From JAZKFT01 sp043760535 (GTDB lineage Bacteria > Bacteroidota > Bacteroidia > Chitinophagales > Chitinophagaceae), in assembly GCA_043760535.1 (NCBI GenBank), contig JAYUOV010000174.1, positions 1 through 12,397 of the forward strand: a stretch of DNA of 12,397 nucleotides, in the 5' to 3' direction. The notes under the pieces are model-generated. The model saw nothing but the letters and a program-made list of their open reading frames with translations. It was not told where the DNA came from and ran no database searches. The position numbers and the translations under genes are program-made. Below are positions 6,340 through 12,397 of the stretch, piece after piece (position 1 is the stretch's first letter; each line of letters begins with the position of its first letter).

Positions 6340-7281
6340 ATGAGCAACATTTTAGAAGTATCGCATCTTAAAAAATATTTTGCCACACAAAAAGCGGTGG
6401 ACGATATCAGTTTTAATATAGAGCAAGGCAGCATTTTTGGATTGCTTGGTCCTAATGGTGCCGGCAAAACCACTTTGATCCGGATGATTACCGGCATTTT
6501 TTACCCCGATAGCGGCGACATACAATTTAATGGCCGCAAGTTTGATCCGCTAAACGATATCATTGGCATTGGCTACATGCCCGAAGAGCGGGGCCTTTAC
6601 AAAAAAATGAAGATTGGCGAACAGGCCATGTACCTGGCTCAGCTTAAAGGCATGAGTAAAAACGATGCGATGGAGAGCATTAAAAAATGGTTTGTAAAAC
6701 TGGAAATGCAAAGCTGGTGGAATAAGAAAGTAGAAGACCTAAGCAAGGGTATGAGCCAGAAGTTGCAGTTTGTAATTACAGTACTACACAATCCCAAACT
6801 TATTATACTGGATGAGCCTTTCAGCGGCCTAGACCCTGTAAATGCCAACCTGATAAAAGACGAAATATTTAACCTGGCCAAGCAAGGCAGCACCATCGTT
6901 TTTAGTACCCATCGTATGGAACAGGTAGAAGAAATTTGCAGCCAGATTATACTGGTAAATAAAGGCCAAAAAATATTAGACGGAACGGTCAAACAAATCA
7001 AACAGGATTTTAAAGAGAACCTTTTTAAACTCGGTGCCAATACATTACCCGAACAAATGCTTACTCCAATTTTTACCGTGGTAGAACACAGTCCCGAAGA
7101 AGTATTTTTAAAACTGGCGGATGGCACCACTACCAACGATGTACTCAACCACTTTATCCGCCACAACGTTAGCATTAACTCATTTAACGAAGTGCTACCG
7201 AGCCTAAACGATATTTTTATAAATCTGGTAGAAGGCACGCCTACCACAAGACAGTTTCAGAAGGAAGAGGTTAGGGACTAG
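6340..7281 (+). CDS. ABC exporter ATP-binding protein, NatA-like
   Basis: This is the cytoplasmic ATPase of an ABC-2-type exporter, coupled to the permease gene that follows. The 313-residue product has Walker A GPNGAGKT (37-44), a Q-loop region in which YMPEERGLYKK (79-89) replaces the usual Gln as in NatA/DrrA-like proteins, signature LSKGMSQK (134-141), Walker B LIILDEP (154-160), D-loop SGLD (162-165) and switch His191. The last 90 residues form the C-terminal extension typical of the family. An upstream TTG at 6268 would add 24 residues unlike any family member, so ATG 6340 is chosen. The final codons and the TAG stop fall inside a repeat (7270-7336), so the native C-terminus may have been altered. 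The permease gene lies 105 bases downstream. The family moves sodium, drugs or other molecules; the substrate cannot be told here. Confidence 0.93.
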   Translation: MSNILEVSHLKKYFATQKAVDDISFNIEQGSIFGLLGPNGAGKTTLIRMITGIFYPDSGDIQFNGRKFDPLNDIIGIGYMPEERGLYKKMKIGEQAMYLAQLKGMSKNDAMESIKKWFVKLEMQSWWNKKVEDLSKGMSQKLQFVITVLHNPKLIILDEPFSGLDPVNANLIKDEIFNLAKQGSTIVFSTHRMEQVEEICSQIILVNKGQKILDGTVKQIKQDFKENLFKLGANTLPEQMLTPIFTVVEHSPEEVFLKLADGTTTNDVLNHFIRHNVSINSFNEVLPSLNDIFINLVEGTPTTRQFQKEEVRD

Positions 7282-7336
7282 GGGTTAGGGATTGGTGGTT
7301 TGCAATTAGTAGAATCGTAATAAGCCACCAATTCCC
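7270..7336. repeat. TTAGGGA direct repeat and TTGGTGG inverted repeat
   Basis: Two related units, GTTAGGGACTAGG (7270-7282) and GTTAGGGATTGG (7284-7295), lie 14 bases apart. The second leads into an imperfect inverted repeat whose core TTGGTGG (7292-7298) is matched by CCACCAA (7325-7331), with outer GGGA and TTCCC also pairing around one bulged base. CAATCCTCAATTCC and CTAATCACCAAT after it (to about 7375) echo the same words. It fills most of the gap between the two ABC genes and encodes the last residues (V-R-D) and stop of the ATPase. Confidence 0.7.
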
Positions 7337-7386
7337 AATCCTCAATTCCAAATCTCTAGTAGCTAATCACCAATAAACTTATTATC

Positions 7387-8712
7387 ATGAATAAAATATG
7401 GCTCGTTATAAAAAGAGAATACAGCACCCGTGTTAGAAATAAGATGTTTCTTATTTCTACATTTTTACTACCGATTGTATTAGTTGTGTTTTTCGTAGGC
7501 GGCACATATTTGTCTATGAAAACAAAGGAAAGCCACAAGATTGCTGTAAGCGATCCTAATGGTTATTTTAAAGATGTTTTAAAGGGAAATAAAGATATCA
7601 GTTTTGAATTTCCGGAAGGGGTGGATACCAGTAATTACAAAGCAAAGGGTTATACAGATTTACTTATTGTGCCAAAATGGGATGGCGTTTCTAATCTTAA
7701 ATACGACATCCGTTCGCCAAAGCAGTTAGGCTTAAGTGCCAGAGGCAGTGTAGAAGACAAAATAGAAGAAGCCATTGATAAAAAAATACTATTGCTAAAC
7801 GGCGTATCGAGTGCCAGAATAGATAGCTTACGTAAACAGGCACCTAAAGCCGATGTAAACGAATTAACCGAAAGTGGTGAACAATCGAAAAAAATCAGTT
7901 CGGGGCTTTCTTATGGTATTGGTTTTGGTAGTGGTATGCTTATATACTTAATGATGTTTATTTATGGAGCAGCCGTAATGCGTGGCGTAATGGAAGAAAA
8001 AACAAACCGAATAGCCGAAGTGGTGGTAAGTAGCATAAAGCCCTTTCAATTAATGATGGGAAAAATTGTAGGCATTGGCGCCGTGGGTCTTACACAGTTT
8101 TTATTATGGATGATTTTAATTGGCGGGTTAGCTTTTGCTGCCACTTTATTTATACCCGACAATCTAATGCAGGAGGTGCAAGCAATGCAGCAAAGTAATA
8201 CCATGCCTGGTGGTTTAAGCAGCATGACCCTAGCAAGCGATCAGGCTCAAAAAATATATGATTTTCAGCAAACCATGGGTACGCTTCCCTGGGCAAAAAT
8301 TATCCTGTATTTTTTATTCTATTTCCTTGGTGGCTATCTGTTTTATGCAGCCCTGTTTGCCTCGGTAGGTTGTATGGTAAACGAAGACCCACAAGAGGCA
8401 CAATCGTTAATGCTGCCAATAACCATGCCTATCGTTTTTGGTTTTATCATAATGCAGGGAGCTATTCAAAATCCAAATAGCTCCATGGCATTTTGGGGCA
8501 GTATTATACCATTTACCAGCCCTATTGTTATGATGGCCCGCATACCAAGCGACCCACCTATGTGGCAAATATTATTATCTATGGCCATGCTTGTGGGTGG
8601 TTTCTTAGGTACCGGCTGGATGGCCGGGAAAATATACCGCACCGGCATTTTAATGTATGGCAAAAAAGGAACCTGGAAGCAGATGATGAAATGGGTTTTT
8701 ACAAAAGGATAA
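7387..8712 (+). CDS. ABC exporter permease, NatB-like ABC-2 family
   Basis: This 441-residue inner-membrane protein is the transport channel partner of the ATPase encoded just upstream. It has a cytoplasmic start (MNKIWLVIKREYSTRVRNK), one membrane helix (about 20-43), a long extracytoplasmic domain (about 45-175), and then roughly five more hydrophobic helices: about 180-200, 226-255, 303-331, 340-358 and 395-415. The conserved NatB-type motif EEKTNRIAEVVVSSIKPFQLM (203-223) follows the second helix. It matches the ABC-2 membrane family found with NatA-like ATPases. The start is a clear ATG six bases after TTATTATC-type A/T sequence, without a Shine-Dalgarno sequence. Despite the 105-bp repeat-filled gap, the two ABC genes probably share a transcript. 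It converges on the minus-strand SUI1-like gene. The exported substrate is not evident. Confidence 0.92.
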   Translation: MNKIWLVIKREYSTRVRNKMFLISTFLLPIVLVVFFVGGTYLSMKTKESHKIAVSDPNGYFKDVLKGNKDISFEFPEGVDTSNYKAKGYTDLLIVPKWDGVSNLKYDIRSPKQLGLSARGSVEDKIEEAIDKKILLLNGVSSARIDSLRKQAPKADVNELTESGEQSKKISSGLSYGIGFGSGMLIYLMMFIYGAAVMRGVMEEKTNRIAEVVVSSIKPFQLMMGKIVGIGAVGLTQFLLWMILIGGLAFAATLFIPDNLMQEVQAMQQSNTMPGGLSSMTLASDQAQKIYDFQQTMGTLPWAKIILYFLFYFLGGYLFYAALFASVGCMVNEDPQEAQSLMLPITMPIVFGFIIMQGAIQNPNSSMAFWGSIIPFTSPIVMMARIPSDPPMWQILLSMAMLVGGFLGTGWMAGKIYRTGILMYGKKGTWKQMMKWVFTKG

Positions 8713-8718
8713 TTTTTA

Positions 8719-8751
8719 GTGGATAATGGGAAAATGGACAATAGAAAATGG
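8719..8751. repeat. Degenerate 8-bp AATG-type tandem repeat
   Basis: Consecutive 8-base units GGATAATG, GGAAAATG, GACAATAG and AAAATGGC follow the permease stop by six bases. This resembles the GGATAATGG-type short arrays I remember between Bacteroidota genes. It occupies about a third of the 96-bp convergent gap, and I see no clear T-tailed terminator there. Confidence 0.55.
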
Positions 8752-8808
8752 CGGAATTGTAAGCAGACGAAGTCTTGGTTGAATTTTATACAATTACTTA
8801 ACCTGTAT

Positions 8809-9153
8809 TTACAATCGCTTGGTTTTAGCATAACCATTTTTGGCAAGCCAAACCATTACTTTATCCCTGTGGTCGCCTTGTACTATTATTTCGCCGTCTT
8901 TTACCGAGCCACCGGTGCCACAATAGGTTTTTAGTTTTTTACCAAGGTCTTCTATGTCTTCATCCGTGCCGGCAAAACCTGTTACTAATGTTACAGCTTT
9001 ACCGGCACGGTGTTTTGTTTCCAGTTTAACCTTTAATAATTGCTGGGCAGGTGCTGCGGTTTCTATTGTTTGTTCCGCTTCCTGCTCCAATTTAAAATTG
9101 GGGTCGGTAGAAAAAACAAGAGCAGATAAGATGTTGATTTTATTTTTTGCCAT
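8809..9153 (-). CDS. eIF1/SUI1-like translation factor, YciH type
   Basis: The 114-residue product contains a SUI1 domain at about 40-108, the fold of eukaryotic initiation factor eIF1 and bacterial YciH. The family signature is clear in GTGGSVKDGEIIVQGDHRDKV (79-99), preceded by the basic strand LLKVKLETKHRAGKAVTLVTGF (39-60). The first 38 residues are a low-complexity Glu/Ala/Thr-rich leader, as in other bacterial members. It is cytoplasmic and probably binds the small ribosomal subunit; its role in bacteria is not settled, though YciH has been linked to start-site fidelity and stress. It starts 29 bases after the nadC stop on the same strand, so the two are probably co-transcribed. The start at 9153 (MAKNKINIL) has no alternative nearby. 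Confidence 0.9.
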   Translation of the reverse strand: MAKNKINILSALVFSTDPNFKLEQEAEQTIETAAPAQQLLKVKLETKHRAGKAVTLVTGFAGTDEDIEDLGKKLKTYCGTGGSVKDGEIIVQGDHRDKVMVWLAKNGYAKTKRL

Positions 9154-9182
9154 GGGTTATTTATTTAAAATGAATTGCCATT

Positions 9183-10046
9183 TTACATTACCGCCTTTAA
9201 ACTTAAATCCAAACTTTTAGCCTGGTGTATTAGTGCACCTACACTTACATAATCTACACCTGTAGCTGCAAATGCCTGTATAGTATCGAGGTTAATGCCG
9301 CCACTAGCCTCGGTTTCAAAGGTTTCGCCGATGATAGCAACGGCTGTTGTTATTTGCTCTGGCGTAAAATTATCCAGCATAATGCGAAACACTTTCCCCT
9401 GCCCCATGGCCATTACTTTTTCTACATCTGCAAGGCTGCGGGTTTCCACTTCTATTTTTAAATGGGGCTTTTTTGTTTGTACATATTCATAAGCTTTTTC
9501 AATAGCCTTTTCTATACCGCCACAATAATCAATGTGGTTATCTTTTAGCATAATCATATCGTACAAAGCAAAGCGGTGGTTATAAGCACCCCCAATTTTT
9601 ACCGCTGCTTTTTCCAATAATCTAAAGTTGGGTGTAGTCTTTCTGGTATCCAATATTTTAGTTTTATAACCCGCCAGTTTATCTACATAAGTTTTGGTAA
9701 GTGTGGCAATGCCACTCATCCGCTGCATGGTATTCAGCACCAATCTTTCGCAGGTTAAAATGGTATGGATGCTGGATTCCACATCAAAAGCCACATCGCC
9801 ATAATGCATGGTATCGCCATCTTTCATATACACCTTCATTTCTGCCGAAGGCTCCACCATTTCAAATATTTTTTTGGCCACGGCCATACCTGCTAATATG
9901 CCATTTTGTTTTATTTTCAAAACAGCCTTTCCTCTTTTTGTGGGTGGTATGCAGCATAATGTGCTGTGGTCGCCATCGCCTACATCTTCATGTAATGCTT
10001 CTGTTACCAAATGTTGCAGGTGTTTATCAAATTCCTGTTCAGTCAT
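9183..10046 (-). CDS. nadC: Nicotinate-nucleotide pyrophosphorylase NadC
   Basis: NadC (quinolinate phosphoribosyltransferase) converts quinolinate and PRPP to nicotinate mononucleotide, CO2 and pyrophosphate in de novo NAD synthesis, in the cytoplasm. The 287-residue length is normal. Conserved blocks in order are EDVGDGDHSTL (20-30), CERLVLNTMQRMSGIAT (99-115), DTRKTTP (133-139), HRFALYDMIMLKDNH (157-171), EVET (199-202), LDNF (224-227) and SGGI (248-251), followed by VDYVSVGALIH (264-274). The PRPP- and quinolinate-contacting Arg, Lys and His positions are all present. No nadA or nadB lies in the window. It is the first gene of a probable two-gene unit with the SUI1-like gene, and it diverges from gpmI across a gap filled by a 44-bp palindrome. 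Confidence 0.96.
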   Translation of the reverse strand: MTEQEFDKHLQHLVTEALHEDVGDGDHSTLCCIPPTKRGKAVLKIKQNGILAGMAVAKKIFEMVEPSAEMKVYMKDGDTMHYGDVAFDVESSIHTILTCERLVLNTMQRMSGIATLTKTYVDKLAGYKTKILDTRKTTPNFRLLEKAAVKIGGAYNHRFALYDMIMLKDNHIDYCGGIEKAIEKAYEYVQTKKPHLKIEVETRSLADVEKVMAMGQGKVFRIMLDNFTPEQITTAVAIIGETFETEASGGINLDTIQAFAATGVDYVSVGALIHQAKSLDLSLKAVM

Positions 10047-10062
10047 GTTTTTAAATTTCTAT

Positions 10063-10070
10063 CAAATTTA
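10063..10070 (-). promoter_or_regulatory. Candidate -7 box for nadC at palindrome edge
   Basis: On the minus strand TAAATTTG is an exact TAnnTTTG box about 17 bases before the nadC ATG. Six of its bases are the end of the 44-bp palindrome. No TTG is found at the expected -33 distance, so support is partial. The mirrored copy on the plus strand (TAAATTG at 10103-10109) is one base short of the consensus, just before gpmI. Confidence 0.35.
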
Positions 10071-10108
10071 TGTAGGAACACGCCTCGAGGCGTGTTCCTA
10101 CATAAATT
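10065..10108. repeat. Perfect 44-bp palindrome
   Basis: Every base from 10065 to 10108 pairs with its mirror about the centre between 10086 and 10087 (CCTCGAGG at the middle). Arms read AATTTATGTAGGAACACGCC and its complement, with no loop. It takes up 44 of the 68 bases between the nadC and gpmI start codons. Similar GTAGGAACACGCC or GTAGAGACGC-type palindromes are, from memory, repeated in many Bacteroidota genomes, so it is probably a dispersed REP-like element. Confidence 0.92.
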
Positions 10109-10114
10109 GCAGCC

Positions 10115-11635
10115 ATGAAAAAGAAAGTAATCCTTGTAATAATGGACGGATGGGGCATTGGGCAAGTGCCTGCTTCGGATGCAATACTGGCTGCCAACAC
10201 CCCTTTTGTTGATAGCTTATACAGTAAATATCCCAACACAACACTTACTACCTGTGGCGAATTGGTAGGCCTGCCCGATGGGCAAATGGGCAATAGCGAA
10301 GTTGGCCACCTAAACCTTGGGGCAGGCCGCATTGTATACCAGGAACTGCAACGTATTAATGTTGCTATCCGGGATAAAAGTTTTTTTCAAAACCCTGTTT
10401 TATTACAATCCATTGACTATGCCATTGCCAATAAAAAACCCTTGCACCTACTGGGTTTGGTAAGCGATGGTGGAGTGCATTCGCATACCACACACCTCAA
10501 AGCCATCTGCAGTTTATGTGCCGAAAAAGGATTGACAGAAGTATTTATTCATGCATTTACCGATGGCCGTGATTGCGACCCAAAAAGTGGATTGGGTTTC
10601 ATTACCGATATACAGGAACACCTGAACCAAACCACCGGAAAAATAGCAACAGTAAGTGGCCGCTACTATGCCATGGACAGGGATAAACGCTGGGAACGTG
10701 TAAAGCTGGCTTACGATTGTTTGGTAAAAGGCGAAGGCCAAAAAGCTACCGACACAATAGCTGCTATTGAGCAATCTTATGCTGCAGAAGTAACCGATGA
10801 ATTTATTTTACCAACAGTAATAGTAGCTGAAAATCAGCAACCAATTGCCACTATTAAAGATGGCGATGTGGCTATCTGTTTTAATTTTAGAACCGACCGT
10901 TGCAGAGAAATAACGCAAGTGCTTACGCAGATGGATTTGCCCCTATTTGCCATGCACAAATTACCGCTCCATTACACCACCATGACAGAGTACGATGGCT
11001 CTTATAAAGATGTAAACGTAGTTTTTGAAACAGACAATCTTAATAATACCCTTGGCGAAATAATTGAAGCAAATGGACTGGAACAAATACGCATGGCCGA
11101 AACAGAAAAGTATCCTCATGTAACCTTCTTTTTTAGTGGTGGCAGAGAGCAGGTTTTTGAAGGTGAAAAACGAATTATGGTTCCTTCTCCAAAAGTGGCC
11201 ACTTACGATTTGCAACCCGAAATGAGTGCCCATGAATTAACAGCAGCCCTGCTTCCGGAAATTGAAAAAGGGGCAGCATCTTTTATCTGCATCAACTATG
11301 CCAATGCAGATATGGTAGGCCATACAGGTGTTTTTTCGGCTTGTATTAAGGCTGCAGAAACGGTGGATGGCTGTGTAGAACAAGTGGTTACATTGGCATT
11401 GCAGCATGGGTACACTATTTTTCTAACTGCCGACCATGGCAACAGCGATTATGAAATCAATGCTGATGGCAGCCCCAATACACAACATTCACTAAATCCG
11501 GTTCCGTTTTTTATTATTGATACCGATTTTAAAGGCAGCTTAAAACCGGGCAAACTTGGTGATATTGCCCCTACTATTTTAACCATGATGGCATTAGAAG
11601 TGCCTAAAGAAATGACAGGTGAAATATTGGTATAA
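10115..11635 (+). CDS. gpmI: 2,3-bisphosphoglycerate-independent phosphoglycerate mutase
   Basis: GpmI interconverts 3- and 2-phosphoglycerate in glycolysis and gluconeogenesis, using two Mn ions and a phosphoserine intermediate; it is cytoplasmic. The 506-residue length is normal. Visible catalytic elements are D11 in MDGWGIG, the nucleophile S61 in MGNSEVGHLNLGAGR, H122 in SDGGVHSH, R152-D153 in GRDCDP, R183 in SGRYYAMDRDKRW, R259 and R262 in FRTDRCRE, D398 and H402 in NADMVGHTG, D440-H441 in TADHGNSD and H458 in NTQHSLNPVP. Nothing essential is missing. ATG 10115 is the family start; it sits only six bases from the palindrome, without a Shine-Dalgarno sequence, so its promoter must lie in or beyond the repeat. 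Confidence 0.97.
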   Translation: MKKKVILVIMDGWGIGQVPASDAILAANTPFVDSLYSKYPNTTLTTCGELVGLPDGQMGNSEVGHLNLGAGRIVYQELQRINVAIRDKSFFQNPVLLQSIDYAIANKKPLHLLGLVSDGGVHSHTTHLKAICSLCAEKGLTEVFIHAFTDGRDCDPKSGLGFITDIQEHLNQTTGKIATVSGRYYAMDRDKRWERVKLAYDCLVKGEGQKATDTIAAIEQSYAAEVTDEFILPTVIVAENQQPIATIKDGDVAICFNFRTDRCREITQVLTQMDLPLFAMHKLPLHYTTMTEYDGSYKDVNVVFETDNLNNTLGEIIEANGLEQIRMAETEKYPHVTFFFSGGREQVFEGEKRIMVPSPKVATYDLQPEMSAHELTAALLPEIEKGAASFICINYANADMVGHTGVFSACIKAAETVDGCVEQVVTLALQHGYTIFLTADHGNSDYEINADGSPNTQHSLNPVPFFIIDTDFKGSLKPGKLGDIAPTILTMMALEVPKEMTGEILV

Positions 11636-11647
11636 AATGATACCGAA

Positions 11648-11710
11648 GCCTTTGTATTTCTACTAACAAATAAACTTTAAAGACTAGTAGCTCTAAAGGC
11701 ATTTTCTTTT
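11648..11710 (+). terminator. Possible terminator after gpmI
   Basis: GCCTTT (11648-11653) pairs with AAAGGC (11695-11700), and inside it CTACTA (11660-11665) pairs with TAGTAG (11685-11690). A T-rich run, ATTTTCTTTT, follows. The stem is interrupted and the loop is long, so the call is tentative. It is placed 13 bases past the gpmI stop. Confidence 0.4.
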
Positions 11711-11760
11711 ATCTTGCCTGCTACATAATAATGTACCCAAAACCAACTCTATTGTACGCT

Positions 11761-12297
11761 ATGGATAATTCAATACCTAAAGACCAGAAATCTCAGGGTT
11801 CTTATAAACCACAAAAGAAAAAAATGCGTTGGTTAAAAAATATAATGCTTGCATTACTCATCTCGTTTATGGCAATGCAGTTTTTTCAGCCAGATAAAAA
11901 TAATAATGATGTGGTAGTGGCTAGCAATATTTCATCTGTAGTAGCTATACCAGATTCTGTAAATAAAATATTGTACACCACCTGTAACGATTGCCATAGT
12001 AATAACACCGAATATCCTTGGTATAGTAATATTCAGCCCATAGGTTGGTGGCTGGCAGACCATATTATAGAAGGAAAAAAAGAGCTGAACTTTAATGAAT
12101 TTGCAACTTACACAACCAAAAGGCAATTAAAAAAATTAGAAGAGATAAAGAAAGAAGTAAACAAGGGAGATATGCCGCTGAACTCTTACACTTGGGTTCA
12201 CCGTTCGGCAAAATTAGATGCGGCTCAAAAGCAGCTGATAATTAACTGGACCGATAGTGCGGCCAAAACCATAGCTTTATTACCTGTAAAACAATAG
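11761..12297 (+). CDS. Membrane-anchored haem-binding domain protein
   Basis: The product fits the haem-binding domain family of small Bacteroidota cytochromes. A hydrophobic N-terminal segment (KNIMLALLISFMAMQFF) anchors or exports it. Next come a single c-type haem motif C-N-D-C-H in LYTTCNDCHSNNTEYPWYSNIQP, the Trp-rich stretch GWWLADHI, an Asn/Phe-Glu segment, and GDMPLNSYTW, whose Met is a plausible second haem ligand, followed by AAQKQLIINWTDS. It is probably periplasmic and electron-carrying or haem-sensing; no enzyme activity is visible. The frame also offers ATG 11731 and ATG 11824. 11761 is chosen because the extra residues upstream look unlike a protein start, while 11824 would leave a more standard short signal anchor. 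It follows gpmI by over 100 bases and is probably separate. Confidence 0.85.
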   Translation: MDNSIPKDQKSQGSYKPQKKKMRWLKNIMLALLISFMAMQFFQPDKNNNDVVVASNISSVVAIPDSVNKILYTTCNDCHSNNTEYPWYSNIQPIGWWLADHIIEGKKELNFNEFATYTTKRQLKKLEEIKKEVNKGDMPLNSYTWVHRSAKLDAAQKQLIINWTDSAAKTIALLPVKQ

Positions 12298-12299
12298 AC

Positions 12300-12397
12300 T
12301 CAGAACTCCTTACCTACGCCTTTAAATGTGGTTATTATTCGTAAAAGCTTTTAGTGCTTATTTTTAGCGCATGCAATTACAGTTACCGATATACCCT
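12300..12397 (-). other. Coding-like tail at right edge, minus strand
   Basis: Read on the minus strand, this edge ends in a frame K-L-L-R-I-I-T-T-F-K-G-V-G-K-E-F then TGA (12302-12300). The same frame has a TAA 17 codons upstream and no ATG after it, so it is not an intact gene within the window. Its last 42 bases match positions 91-132 of the plus strand at 28 of 42 places, including an exact 15-base end. It may be the 3' part of a decayed or frameshifted gene that continues outside the window, or a dispersed repeat. Confidence 0.3.

Noticed and set aside
6639..7247. 202-codon minus-strand open frame opposite the ABC ATPase gene
   Set aside because: It is a shadow of the well-supported plus-strand gene: its translation has no recognisable domain, and the ATPase motifs lie in the other strand.
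1..12397. Composite transposon bounded by the two inverted edge tails
   Set aside because: The enclosed genes are core housekeeping genes in ordinary context, no transposase is seen, and the similarity covers only 42 bases.

Overview
The window looks like a chromosomal segment of a Bacteroidota bacterium, most likely a Chitinophagaceae-type member. This rests on: a DUF3127 protein, a family I know from Bacteroidota; a 5'-nucleotidase split into two exported proteins; a haem-binding-domain c-type cytochrome; start codons with no Shine-Dalgarno sequence; and TTG/TAnnTTTG-type promoter candidates. The genes are mostly housekeeping and run on both strands. I see no RNA gene, CRISPR array, transposase, phage gene or recognisable defence system.

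Layout. Positions 1-143 hold a possible broken 3' coding tail. It is followed at 144-464 by a small signal-peptide/membrane-tail protein gene interrupted by an in-frame TAG. A strong terminator at 515-550 ends the minus-strand block: 5'-nucleotidase C-domain lipoprotein (3950-3207), Tat-exported metallophosphatase (3079 or 3085 to 2144), then dnaA (2010-577). Divergent from that block, on the plus strand, are a DUF3127 gene (4065-4436), a large FAD-dependent dehydrogenase (4581-6227), and an ABC export pair of NatA-like ATPase (6340-7281) and NatB-like permease (7387-8712). A minus-strand pair, nadC then an eIF1/SUI1-like gene (10046-8809), converges on the permease gene. Plus-strand gpmI (10115-11635) diverges from nadC across a 68-bp gap. 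A membrane-anchored haem-binding protein (11761-12297) follows. The last 98 bases carry, on the minus strand, a coding-like tail that resembles the one at the left edge.

How the genes work together. The two 5'-nucleotidase halves probably form one periplasmic nucleotide-salvage activity. NadC supplies NAD, GpmI serves glycolysis, DnaA initiates replication, and the two ABC proteins form one exporter. The other neighbours look functionally unrelated.

The most unusual aspect is repeat content. Six different short repeat types occur in about 6 kb: an 18-bp-arm inverted repeat with a 14-bp direct repeat, a GC-rich hairpin and a GGTTCAR heptad array (both inside the FAD dehydrogenase coding sequence, in frame), a TTAGGGA/TTGGTGG element that supplies the end of the ABC ATPase gene, an 8-bp AATG-type array, and a perfect 44-bp palindrome filling most of the nadC-gpmI gap. 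Other points worth a second look are the in-frame stop in the small membrane protein, the SSB-like acidic tip on the DUF3127 protein, and the related coding-like tails at the two window edges.
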